Shown here: piece after piece, positions 26,741 through 34,742 of the stretch
Position numbering within the stretch: position 1 is the stretch's first letter
Layout: every line of letters begins with the position of its first letter
Origin: JAAYUD01 sp963676865
GTDB taxonomy: Bacteria; Bacteroidota; Bacteroidia; Bacteroidales; Bacteroidaceae
Assembly (NCBI GenBank): GCA_963676865.2
Contig: CAXXSS010000001.1
Coordinates: 930,001-994,000 of the forward strand
Reading direction: 5' to 3'
Length of the DNA: 64,000 bases
Made by a program: the position numbers and the translations under genes
The notes under the pieces: model-generated
What the model was told of the DNA's origin: nothing
What the model saw: the letters and a program-made list of their open reading frames with translations, nothing else
Databases searched by the model: none

Positions 26741-26783
26741 ATATATAAAAGAATAAAAGATATATGAAAGCCTTCCTCACTCC
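26721..26783 (+). promoter_or_regulatory. Candidate antiterminator pairing of the leu attenuator
   Basis: GGAGTGAG (26721-26728, within the last codons of the leader ORF) is the perfect complement of CTCACTCC (26776-26783), which covers the top of the 5' arm and part of the loop of the terminator. A ribosome stalled at the IIIILL codons would leave 26721-26728 free, while one that reaches the stop codon would cover it. The pairing is only 8 bp, so an additional structure may contribute. Confidence 0.6.
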
Positions 26784-26805
26784 TTGTGAGGAAGGCTTTT
26801 TATTT
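26767..26805 (+). terminator. Attenuator terminator upstream of leuA
   Basis: Perfect 14-bp stem (26767-26780 with 26786-26799), 5-nt loop TCCTT, followed by TTATTTG (TTTTTATTTG counting the stem end). It lies 27 bp after the leader stop and about 40 bp before the leuA ATG. Confidence 0.9.
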
Positions 26806-26842
26806 GTACGCCGATCAAACAATTAATTTAATAATAGAAACA

Positions 26843-28345
26843 ATGACAGACAAGTTGTTTATTTTTGACACAACACTCCGCGATGGGGAACAAGTTCCCG
26901 GTTGCCAATTGAACACAGTAGAAAAGATTCAAGTGGCACGTGCTTTGGAAGCTCTGGGAGTAGATGTAATCGAAGCCGGATTCCCCATATCGAGTCCGGG
27001 AGACTTCAATTCAGTAATTGAAATATCGAAGGCAGTGACTTGGCCAAGTATTTGCGCTCTGACCCGAGCCGTACAAAAAGATATTGATGTAGCTGCCGAA
27101 GCCCTGAAATATGCCAAAAGGAAACGTATTCACACCGGAATAGGGACATCGGAATATCATATCAAATACAAGTTCAATTCTACTCGCGAAGAAATTATCG
27201 AACGTGCTGTAGCAGCGGTGAAGTATGCTAAGAAATATGTTGAGGATGTTGAGTTCTATGCCGAAGATGCAGGACGTACCGAAAACGAATATCTTGCCCA
27301 AGTAGTAGAAGCTGTCATCAAAGCCGGCGCCACAGTAGTGAACATCCCCGATACCACAGGATATTGCCTCCCTTCCGAATTCGGATCAAAAATAAAATAC
27401 CTATTCGATCATGTAGACGGTATTCATAATGCCGTTATCTCCACTCACTGTCACAACGACTTAGGAATGGCTACAGCCAATACGATGGCAGGTGTTCTAA
27501 ACGGAGCGCGCCAGGTAGAAGTAACCCTCAACGGAATTGGCGAGCGTGCAGGGAATACCTCTCTCGAAGAAATCGTCATGATATTGAAAAGCCATAAAGA
27601 GATAGGTATCGATACCAATATCAACACACGAAAGATATATCCATCGAGCAGAATGGTTTCAGGACTAATGAATATGCCTATCCAACCCAACAAAGCGATT
27701 GTAGGACGTAATGCTTTTGCACATTCATCGGGCATACATCAAGATGGCGTACTAAAGAACGTGCAGACTTACGAAATCATCAATCCACAAGATGTAGGCA
27801 TAGATGACAACTCGATTATCCTTACTGCCCGTAGCGGACATGCAGCTCTAAAACATCGACTTTCCTCTCTTGGCGTCGAATTATCTGAAGAAAAGTTGGA
27901 TAAAGTATACGAAGATTTTCTTAAATTAGCCGACAGAAAGAAAGAAATTCACGACGATGACATTCTAGTATTGGCAGGAGCAGAGCGTAGCCTCAACCAC
28001 CGCGTCAAGATTGACTATCTACAGGTGACAAGCGGTATTGATGTTCGGTCGGTTGCTTCACTAGGATTAGATGTAAGTGGTGAGAAATTCTCGGCAGCAG
28101 CAGAAGGCAATGGCCCGGTAGATGCCGCTATCAAGGCACTTAAAAAGATTATTAGTCGCCAGATGACTCTGAAAGAATTCACGATACAGGCCATAAGTAA
28201 AGGTAGTGATGATGTGGGAAAAGTCCACATGCAGGTAGAATATCAAGGGAACTATTATTATGGTTTTGGCGCCAATACCGACATCATAGCGGCATCGGTA
28301 GAAGCATACATCGATTGCATCAATAAATTTAAAATAGAAAATTAG
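26843..28345 (+). CDS. leuA: 2-isopropylmalate synthase
   Basis: Condenses 2-ketoisovalerate with acetyl-CoA, the committed step to leucine. Starting at the ATG at 26843 gives 500 residues. FDTTLRDGEQVPG (about 8-20) is the HMGL signature, STHCHNDLGMA provides the metal-binding histidines and NGIGERAGNTS follows. The C-terminal third is the LeuA regulatory (leucine-binding) domain. A GTG at 26786 is in frame but lies inside the terminator hairpin and was rejected. The VPG after the signature separates it from the CimA paralogue at 30400 (TSG). Confidence 0.95.
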   Translation: MTDKLFIFDTTLRDGEQVPGCQLNTVEKIQVARALEALGVDVIEAGFPISSPGDFNSVIEISKAVTWPSICALTRAVQKDIDVAAEALKYAKRKRIHTGIGTSEYHIKYKFNSTREEIIERAVAAVKYAKKYVEDVEFYAEDAGRTENEYLAQVVEAVIKAGATVVNIPDTTGYCLPSEFGSKIKYLFDHVDGIHNAVISTHCHNDLGMATANTMAGVLNGARQVEVTLNGIGERAGNTSLEEIVMILKSHKEIGIDTNINTRKIYPSSRMVSGLMNMPIQPNKAIVGRNAFAHSSGIHQDGVLKNVQTYEIINPQDVGIDDNSIILTARSGHAALKHRLSSLGVELSEEKLDKVYEDFLKLADRKKEIHDDDILVLAGAERSLNHRVKIDYLQVTSGIDVRSVASLGLDVSGEKFSAAAEGNGPVDAAIKALKKIISRQMTLKEFTIQAISKGSDDVGKVHMQVEYQGNYYYGFGANTDIIAASVEAYIDCINKFKIEN

Positions 28346-28350
28346 AAAAG

Positions 28351-29748
28351 ATGAATACATTATTCGATAAGATTTGGGACGCACATGTTGTACAGAAGGT
28401 AGAAGACGGTCCTGCACAACTATATATAGACAGACTCTATTGTCACGAAGTAACCAGCCCGCAAGCTTTTGCCGGATTAAGAGAGAGAGGACTGAAATGC
28501 TTCCGCCCGAAGCAAATATTTTGCATGCCCGATCATAACACACCAACTCATGATCAAGATAAACCTATCGCCGACCCTGTATCAAAGAAACAAGTGGATA
28601 CACTGTCAAAGAATGCCAAAGACTTTGGACTATCGCACTATGGAATGATGGAGCCCAAGAATGGTATCATTCATGTAGTCGGTCCCGAAAGAGGATTAAC
28701 CCTACCCGGAATGACGATTGTTTGCGGAGACTCACACACTTCGACCCACGGTGCAATGGGTGCAGTTGCTTTTGGTATCGGAACGAGCGAAGTAGAGATG
28801 GTGTTAGCTTCGCAGTGCATCTTACAAGCCAAACCCAAAAGTATGCGAATCACTATAGACGGCACGCTCCAAGCGGGTGTTACCGCAAAAGATATGGCTC
28901 TTTTCCTCATGTCTAAAATGACAACGAGTGGTGCGACCGGATACTTTGTAGAATATGCCGGCAAAGCTGTACGCAATTTGTCAATGGAAGGGCGGCTCAC
29001 ACTGTGCAACCTTTCTATTGAGATGGGTGCACGAGGTGGAATGATCGCTCCGGACGAAACGACTTTTGCATATATCAAAGGAAAAGAATATGCTCCAAAA
29101 GGCGATGCTTGGAACGAAGCTTTAGCTTATTGGGAAACATTAAAGAGCGACAAGGATGCAATATTCGACAAAGAGGTTGTTTTCCAAGCCAAAGATATTG
29201 AGCCGATGATAACCTACGGAACAAACCCCGGGATGGGCATGAGCATCAATCAGCACATCCCAACCGAAGAGACCATTTCGAAAGAAGCACGCGATTCATT
29301 TAACAAAGCATTAAACTATATGGGTTTCAAACCGGGCGATTCACTCTTGGGCAAGAAAATAGATTATGTTTTTCTCGGTAGCTGCACCAATGGGCGAATT
29401 GAAGACTTTCGTGCATTCACCTCGTTTGTCAAAGGAAAGCACAAAGCCGACAGCGTTATTGCTTGGGTTGTTCCCGGTTCGTGGGAAGTAGACAAACAAA
29501 TTCGCGAAGAAGGTTTGGATGTGATACTGAAGGAATCGGGATTCGCCATACGCCAGCCGGGATGTTCGGCGTGTCTGGCAATGAATGACGACAAGATCCC
29601 TGAAGGTAAATACTCTGTATCTACCTCTAACAGAAATTTTGAAGGACGTCAAGGCCCCGGTGCTCGCACCCTATTGGCAAGTCCGCTTGTCGCAGCAGCT
29701 GCTGCCGTTACAGGTGTTATTACCGATCCTAGAGATTTTATAAAATAA
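28351..29748 (+). CDS. leuC: 3-isopropylmalate dehydratase large subunit
   Basis: Aconitase-type subunit carrying a 4Fe-4S cluster. With LeuD it isomerises 2- to 3-isopropylmalate, and it could also act on citramalate. The 465 residues include CGDSHTSTHGAMGAVAFGIG (about 125-144), FLGSCTNGRIEDF with the first cluster Cys, and GCSACLAMN with the other two. Length matches LeuC. It starts 5 bp after leuA and is followed by leuD. Confidence 0.97.
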   Translation: MNTLFDKIWDAHVVQKVEDGPAQLYIDRLYCHEVTSPQAFAGLRERGLKCFRPKQIFCMPDHNTPTHDQDKPIADPVSKKQVDTLSKNAKDFGLSHYGMMEPKNGIIHVVGPERGLTLPGMTIVCGDSHTSTHGAMGAVAFGIGTSEVEMVLASQCILQAKPKSMRITIDGTLQAGVTAKDMALFLMSKMTTSGATGYFVEYAGKAVRNLSMEGRLTLCNLSIEMGARGGMIAPDETTFAYIKGKEYAPKGDAWNEALAYWETLKSDKDAIFDKEVVFQAKDIEPMITYGTNPGMGMSINQHIPTEETISKEARDSFNKALNYMGFKPGDSLLGKKIDYVFLGSCTNGRIEDFRAFTSFVKGKHKADSVIAWVVPGSWEVDKQIREEGLDVILKESGFAIRQPGCSACLAMNDDKIPEGKYSVSTSNRNFEGRQGPGARTLLASPLVAAAAAVTGVITDPRDFIK

Positions 29749-29816
29749 GTTCTATTCACGATGCAAAGCTTATATGATCAAAAGATATAATGCCTTTGAA
29801 ACAAAAAGATAAAACG

Positions 29817-30413
29817 ATGAAAGAAAAATTCAATATACTGACATCAACGTGTGTGCCTCTCCCCCTTCAAAATGTTGACACAGACCAAATCATTCCCGCT
29901 CGTTTTCTAAAAGCGACGGACAAGAAAGGTTTCGGCGACAATCTATTCCGCGACTGGCGCTATGACAAGCAAGGCAACAAAACGTCGTTTGTTCTCAACG
30001 ACCCGACTTATGCAGACAGCAAAGTACTCGTTGCCGGCAAGAACTTCGGTTCAGGTTCAAGCCGCGAACATGCCGCATGGGCCATTGCCGGATATGGCTT
30101 TCGTGCCGTTATAAGTAGCTTTTTTGCCGATATTTTCCGCAACAATGCGCTGAACAATTTTGTATTGCCCGTCGTTGTAAGCGAACCTTTCCTTGCCGAA
30201 TTGTTCGAGACGATCAAAAACAATCCGAAAGCCGCTATCAAGATAGACTTACCTGCCCAGACCGTGACTAATATAACCACTGGAAACAGCGAGAAGTTCG
30301 AAATAAACAGCTACAAGAAGCATTGTCTCGAAAACGGACTGGACGATATAGACTTTCTATTGTCGAACAAAGACAAAATAGAAGATTGGGAGAAAAAACA
30401 TGTACAAGCATAA
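29817..30413 (+). CDS. leuD: 3-isopropylmalate dehydratase small subunit
   Basis: Swivelling-domain partner of LeuC. The ATG at 29817 gives 198 residues, the usual size of the longer LeuD group. VDTDQIIPARFL near 20-31 and KNFGSGSSREHAAWAI near 75-90 are the substrate-binding signatures. The ATG at 29790 would add a lysine-rich tail without homology. The last 14 bp overlap cimA. Confidence 0.96.
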   Translation: MKEKFNILTSTCVPLPLQNVDTDQIIPARFLKATDKKGFGDNLFRDWRYDKQGNKTSFVLNDPTYADSKVLVAGKNFGSGSSREHAAWAIAGYGFRAVISSFFADIFRNNALNNFVLPVVVSEPFLAELFETIKNNPKAAIKIDLPAQTVTNITTGNSEKFEINSYKKHCLENGLDDIDFLLSNKDKIEDWEKKHVQA

Positions 30414-31953
30414 ACATCCCCAAATAGAGATAATGGATACCACACTCCGAGATGGTGAACAAACCAGCGGAGTGTCGTTTGTACCACACGAGAAGCTAAT
30501 GATAGCCCGCCAACTACTCGAACGCGTGAACGTAGATCGTATAGAGATCGGTTCGGCGAGAGTTTCGGATGGCGAAATGGACGCTGCGACGATGATCTGC
30601 AAATGGGCTGCCAAGCATAACGTGCTGAATAAAGTAGAAATACTCGGTTTCGTTGATGGACACAGTTCTATCGATTGGATAAACAGTGCAGGGTGCAAAA
30701 TCATTAATCTATTGTGCAAAGGTTCGCTTAAGCACTGTACCTACCAATTGCACAAGACATTGGAAGAGCACGTTACGGATGTCAAAGCTTCTGTAGATTA
30801 TGCCGTGTCGCTTGATATGTCGGTAAACCTGTATCTCGAAGACTGGAGTAGCGGAATGCGCAACTCACCGGATTATGTATACGAGTTGATGGACGCTTTA
30901 GTTCAAACGCCCATCAAACGTTTCATGCTCCCCGATACGCTTGGCATCCTCAATCCTCTACAAGTAATAGAATACATGAGGAAAATGGTGAAGCGTTACC
31001 CCAAGGTACACTTCGACTTTCATGCCCACAACGACTACGATTTGGCAGTAAGTAATGTGCTTGCAGCAGTATTGAGTGGATGCAAAGGACTACATACGAC
31101 GATAAACGGACTAGGCGAACGTGCCGGGAATGCACCTTTGGCTAGTGTTCAGGCTATAATGAAAGACCACTTTCAGGCCTTGACACATATCAATGAAGAA
31201 GAGCTGAAAGATATAAGCAATATGGTGGCATCTTATTCGGGTATAGCCATTTCGCAGAATCAACCGATTGTAGGAGAAAATGTTTTCACCCAAGTAGCGG
31301 GTGTACATGCCGACGGCGACAATAAAAACAATCTCTATTGCAACAACCTACTTCCCGAACGTTTTGGGCGCAAGAGAGAATACGCCTTAGGCAAGACATC
31401 GGGCAAAGCGAATATTCGCAAGAATTTGGAATACCTAGGATTCGATTTGGACGAAGCATCCATGAAGAAAGTAACGAAACGTATTACCGAGCTTGGAGAT
31501 AAAAAGGAAATTGTGACGAAAGAAGATCTGCCCTATATCGTTTCGGACGTGTTGAAACATGACGATATTAGCAATAAGGTAAAACTGAAAAGCTATTTCG
31601 TCACTTTGACAAAGGGGCTACGTCCTGTAGCGACATTGAGTATTGAGATAGAAGGCAAGACATACGAGGCTAATTCTGCCGGAGATGGTCAATATGACGC
31701 TTTTGTAAGAGCATTGCGCAAAATATACAAAGAAAACTTAGGGCGCAAATTCCCTATGTTGACCAACTACGCCGTGACCATCCCCCCCGGTGGACGTACA
31801 GATGCTTTTGTACAAACTGTAATTATGTGGAGTTTTGAAGGTAAGATATTCCGCACCCGCGGGTTGGATGCCGACCAAGCGGAGGCAGCTATCAAAGCGA
31901 CGGTCAAAATGCTCAATATTATAGAACCCACTTATGAACAAAAAAAAGAATAA
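30400..31953 (+). CDS. cimA: (R)-citramalate synthase (Leptospira-type CimA)
   Basis: Paralogue of LeuA, 517 residues, that probably condenses pyruvate with acetyl-CoA to (R)-citramalate for isoleucine synthesis. The pyruvate-pocket residues I recall for Leptospira interrogans CimA (Arg16, Leu81, Leu104, Tyr144, Glu146) align at a constant +1 offset: Arg17 in TLRDGEQTSGVSF, Leu82 in EILGFVDG, Leu105, Tyr145 and Glu147 in LYLEDWSSG. FHAHNDYDLAVSN and GVHADGDNKNNLY hold the metal and catalytic histidines. The C-terminal third is a regulatory domain. It overlaps leuD by 14 bp. Enzyme assignment rests on recalled residues, so alignment should confirm it. Confidence 0.85.
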   Translation: MYKHKHPQIEIMDTTLRDGEQTSGVSFVPHEKLMIARQLLERVNVDRIEIGSARVSDGEMDAATMICKWAAKHNVLNKVEILGFVDGHSSIDWINSAGCKIINLLCKGSLKHCTYQLHKTLEEHVTDVKASVDYAVSLDMSVNLYLEDWSSGMRNSPDYVYELMDALVQTPIKRFMLPDTLGILNPLQVIEYMRKMVKRYPKVHFDFHAHNDYDLAVSNVLAAVLSGCKGLHTTINGLGERAGNAPLASVQAIMKDHFQALTHINEEELKDISNMVASYSGIAISQNQPIVGENVFTQVAGVHADGDNKNNLYCNNLLPERFGRKREYALGKTSGKANIRKNLEYLGFDLDEASMKKVTKRITELGDKKEIVTKEDLPYIVSDVLKHDDISNKVKLKSYFVTLTKGLRPVATLSIEIEGKTYEANSAGDGQYDAFVRALRKIYKENLGRKFPMLTNYAVTIPPGGRTDAFVQTVIMWSFEGKIFRTRGLDADQAEAAIKATVKMLNIIEPTYEQKKE

Positions 31954-31968
31954 GATAAAAATGCAGCT

Positions 31969-32685
31969 ATGATGAATAACGTTACCAAGTTTGATGCGGC
32001 AAAAAGCAATATAGAAATAGAAGAACAGTTCGATCGCGTATCAAGACAATATGATGCACAACGTCATACTTTGGTACCCTGTTTTGACGACTTCTATGCA
32101 GTTGCCGTTGAGAATTTAAATTTCCCCACTACATCATCTCCGCGAATCTTAGACCTAGGAGCAGGTACGGGGTTACTTTCTCAGAAAATTCTGGAAGTCT
32201 ATCCCAAAACTCAGCTTACATTGGTCGACTTATCTGAGAAGATGCTCGATATTGCTCGTTTAAGATTTGAGGGTCTTCCCAATGTAAGCATCGAGCAGGC
32301 CGATTTCACAACCTTCGAGATGGAAATAAACAGTTACGATGCCATCGTTTCTTCATTAGCCATTCATCATTTGGCAGATGACAATAAACGGTTGCTTTAT
32401 AACAGAATACATCCAGCGCTAAAACCCGGCGGATTGTTTGTAAACGCCGAGCAGATATTGGCAGACAACGATTTCATGCAAGACCTCTATCACAAACAAT
32501 GGTGCAACAAGATAGAGCATTCCACCCTCAGTCGTCAAGAAATAAATGCATCATACGAACGTATCAAATTGGACAAAAGAGCAACAATCTCTGCCCAATT
32601 GAATTGGCTAAAAGAGGCAGGCTTCAGCCAAACAGATTGTTTATACAAATATTACTATTTTGCAGTCCTTTGGGCTATGAAATAA
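31969..32685 (+). CDS. Class I SAM-dependent methyltransferase inside the leu operon
   Basis: Soluble Rossmann-fold methyltransferase of 238 residues. Motif I is LDLGAGTGLLS near 61-71, followed by TLVDLSEKMLDIAR (motif II acidic residue) and DAIVSSLAIHHL (motif IV region). The substrate is unknown; the sequence resembles the generic ubiE/arsM-like and metabolite methyltransferases. It is 15 bp after cimA and 31 bp before leuB on the same strand, so it is cotranscribed with the leu genes although no methylation step is known in that pathway. Confidence 0.8.
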   Translation: MMNNVTKFDAAKSNIEIEEQFDRVSRQYDAQRHTLVPCFDDFYAVAVENLNFPTTSSPRILDLGAGTGLLSQKILEVYPKTQLTLVDLSEKMLDIARLRFEGLPNVSIEQADFTTFEMEINSYDAIVSSLAIHHLADDNKRLLYNRIHPALKPGGLFVNAEQILADNDFMQDLYHKQWCNKIEHSTLSRQEINASYERIKLDKRATISAQLNWLKEAGFSQTDCLYKYYYFAVLWAMK

Positions 32686-32716
32686 TTAATTAACTGAATA
32701 ATAAATAAGAATAAAG

Positions 32717-33778
32717 ATGAATTTTAAAATTGCAGTATTGCCAGGAGATGGCATTGGTCCCGAAATATCAATAGTCGGCGTAAATATAATGTCTGCCGTT
32801 TGTGGCAAATTCGGGCACAAAGTAAACTATGAATATGCCATATGTGGAGCAGATGCCATCGACAAAGTAGGCAATCCCTTTCCCGATTCAACTTACCAGA
32901 CTTGCAAAGATGCTGATGCCGTGTTGTTTTCGGCAGTTGGCGACCCGAAGTTCGACAACGATCCGACGGCCAAAGTCCGTCCCGAACAAGGATTATTGGC
33001 CATGCGTAAACAACTGGGACTTTACGCCAATATTCGCCCCATACAGACATTCAAGTGTTTACTTCACAAATCGCCGCTCCGCATGGAATTGGTAGAAGGC
33101 GCAGACTTTCTTTGCATTCGGGAGCTGACAGGAGGCATGTATTTCGGAGAGAAGTATCAAGACAACAACAAAGCATACGATACCAACATGTATACTCGTC
33201 CAGAGATTGAGCGCATTTTGAAAGTAGGCTTTGAATATGCCATGAAACGCAACAAACACCTCACCGTTGTAGACAAGGCCAATGTGCTTGCCAGTAGTCG
33301 TCTATGGAGGCAGATTGCACAAGAGATGGCGCCCAAATATGCGGAGGTAAACATGGACTATATGTATGTGGACAATGCCGCAATGCGTATGATTCAAGAG
33401 CCCAAGTTCTTTGATGTAATAGTAACCGAAAACACCTTTGGGGATATTCTTACCGACGAAGGGTCTTGCATTAGCGGATCTATGGGACTACTACCCTCTG
33501 CATCCATTGGCGAGAGCACACCTGTGTTCGAACCTATTCACGGTTCGTGGCCACAAGCAAAGGGATTGAATATTGCCAATCCGCTGGCACAAATACTTTC
33601 TGTTGCAATGCTTTTCGAATATTTTGATTTAAAAGAAGAAGGTGCATTAATTCGTAAAGCGGTAAACGCATCTCTCGATGAAAATGTACGTACTCCCGAG
33701 ATTCAGACTGAAGGCGGAGCCAAATACGGGACTAAGGAAGTGGGCGAATGGATCGTTGATTATATCAACAGACAGTAA
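32717..33778 (+). CDS. leuB: 3-isopropylmalate dehydrogenase
   Basis: NAD-dependent oxidative decarboxylase of 3-isopropylmalate; in organisms with the citramalate route it also oxidises beta-methylmalate to 2-ketobutyrate. The 353 residues include LPGDGIGPEI (8-17), the substrate Arg run in the LCIRELTGGMYFG segment, the catalytic Lys in VVDKANVLASS, and VTENTFGDILTDEGS for the metal aspartates. Last gene of the operon, followed by the palindromic repeat at 33854. Confidence 0.97.
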   Translation: MNFKIAVLPGDGIGPEISIVGVNIMSAVCGKFGHKVNYEYAICGADAIDKVGNPFPDSTYQTCKDADAVLFSAVGDPKFDNDPTAKVRPEQGLLAMRKQLGLYANIRPIQTFKCLLHKSPLRMELVEGADFLCIRELTGGMYFGEKYQDNNKAYDTNMYTRPEIERILKVGFEYAMKRNKHLTVVDKANVLASSRLWRQIAQEMAPKYAEVNMDYMYVDNAAMRMIQEPKFFDVIVTENTFGDILTDEGSCISGSMGLLPSASIGESTPVFEPIHGSWPQAKGLNIANPLAQILSVAMLFEYFDLKEEGALIRKAVNASLDENVRTPEIQTEGGAKYGTKEVGEWIVDYINRQ

Positions 33779-33853
33779 AAGCCTTCTAACGAGAAGAACC
33801 TTGTGTAATCATCCACCCTTCTTGATGTGGCAATAATTGCATATTGATCATTC

Positions 33854-33930
33854 TTCCGACTCACGCCCGTGAGTCGGAAAAAACATAAGGACGAAACTTG
33901 CGACTCACGGGCGTGAGTCGCAAGTTTCGT
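33854..33930. repeat. Large palindromic intergenic repeat, copy B
   Basis: Two adjacent palindromes: 33854-33879 (12-nt arms around CC) and 33891-33930 (19-nt arms around GG). The 68-nt core 33857-33924 matches 12013-12080 of copy A with two differences, in the centre. It lies between convergent leuB and tal, so it may also act as a terminator. Confidence 0.9.
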
Positions 33931-33998
33931 ATGTACATAACAGAGACAAGTGACTGAAGTTTTCCAATGGACATAAGCACCTATCAACAAAATTTCTG

Positions 33999-34655
33999 TT
34001 ATTTATTCACTCGTTTATAATCTTCCAGAAACTGTTGCAAGCCACTGTCTGTTAACGGATGATTTAATAGCCCTTTTATAGCGGATAGAGGACAAGTTGC
34101 CACATCGGCACCGACTTCAATACACTGAATGATGTGATGTGTATGGCGAATTGAAGCTGCCAACACTTGCGTCTTGTAATCATAAGTGCGATACATCTTC
34201 ACAATATCGGCAACCAACCCCATTCCATCTTCACTGATATCATCGAGACGGCCAACAAAAGGCGACACATAAGTGGCACCCGCCTTAGCGGCAAGAAGCG
34301 CCTGACCTAACGAAAACACAAGAGTACAGTTGGTGCGGATTTTCATCTCGGTAAATTTCTTGATTGCTTTGATACCATCGAGTATACACGGCACTTTCAC
34401 CACAATGTGAGGTGAAAGAGAAGCGAGCTTTTCTCCCTCGCGAATCATTCCTTCGTAATCGGTAGAAATAACTTCGGCACTGACATCTCCTCCGACAATG
34501 TTGCAAATCTCCACATAATGAGCATATTGATTTGCAATGCCCGAGATACCTTCTTTTGCCATTAATGACGGGTTGGTAGTAACTCCATCGAGAATGCCCA
34601 TTGCTGCGGCTTCTCTGATTTGATCCAAATTAGCAGTATCCAAAAAGAACTTCAT
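33999..34655 (-). CDS. tal: Transaldolase, FSA/short type
   Basis: Short transaldolase or fructose-6-phosphate aldolase-like enzyme, 218 residues, of the non-oxidative pentose phosphate pathway. MKFFLDTANLDQIREA at the start and TTNPSLMAKEG near 26-36 are the class signature. The Schiff-base Lys is in VVKVPCILDG near 84-93. The short family contains both transaldolases and fructose-6-phosphate aldolases, and the sequence alone does not fully separate these. Downstream of hisS on the same strand, with a terminator between. Confidence 0.92.
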   Translation of the reverse strand: MKFFLDTANLDQIREAAAMGILDGVTTNPSLMAKEGISGIANQYAHYVEICNIVGGDVSAEVISTDYEGMIREGEKLASLSPHIVVKVPCILDGIKAIKKFTEMKIRTNCTLVFSLGQALLAAKAGATYVSPFVGRLDDISEDGMGLVADIVKMYRTYDYKTQVLAASIRHTHHIIQCIEVGADVATCPLSAIKGLLNHPLTDSGLQQFLEDYKRVNK

Positions 34656-34693
34656 GATAGTAAGGTTTTTATAGGTTAAAAGAGAGATTTATA

Positions 34694-34733
34694 GAAAAAG
34701 TCGGGAGTTTGAATACACAAAACACCCGACTTT
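34694..34733 (-). terminator. Rho-independent terminator of hisS
   Basis: AAAGTCGGG (34697-34705) pairs with CCCGACTTT (34725-34733). Read on the minus strand the stem is followed by a short T run (TTC). It begins 10 bp after the hisS stop. Confidence 0.8.
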
Positions 34734-34742
34734 ATATTTTAA

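Noticed and set aside
26786..26842. GTG start for leuA at 26786, giving 19 extra residues
   Set aside because: The GTG is within the terminator stem. The conserved LeuA N-terminus begins at the ATG at 26843.
33854..33930. Insertion-sequence ends
   Set aside because: No transposase ORF lies near either copy, and no target duplication is visible.
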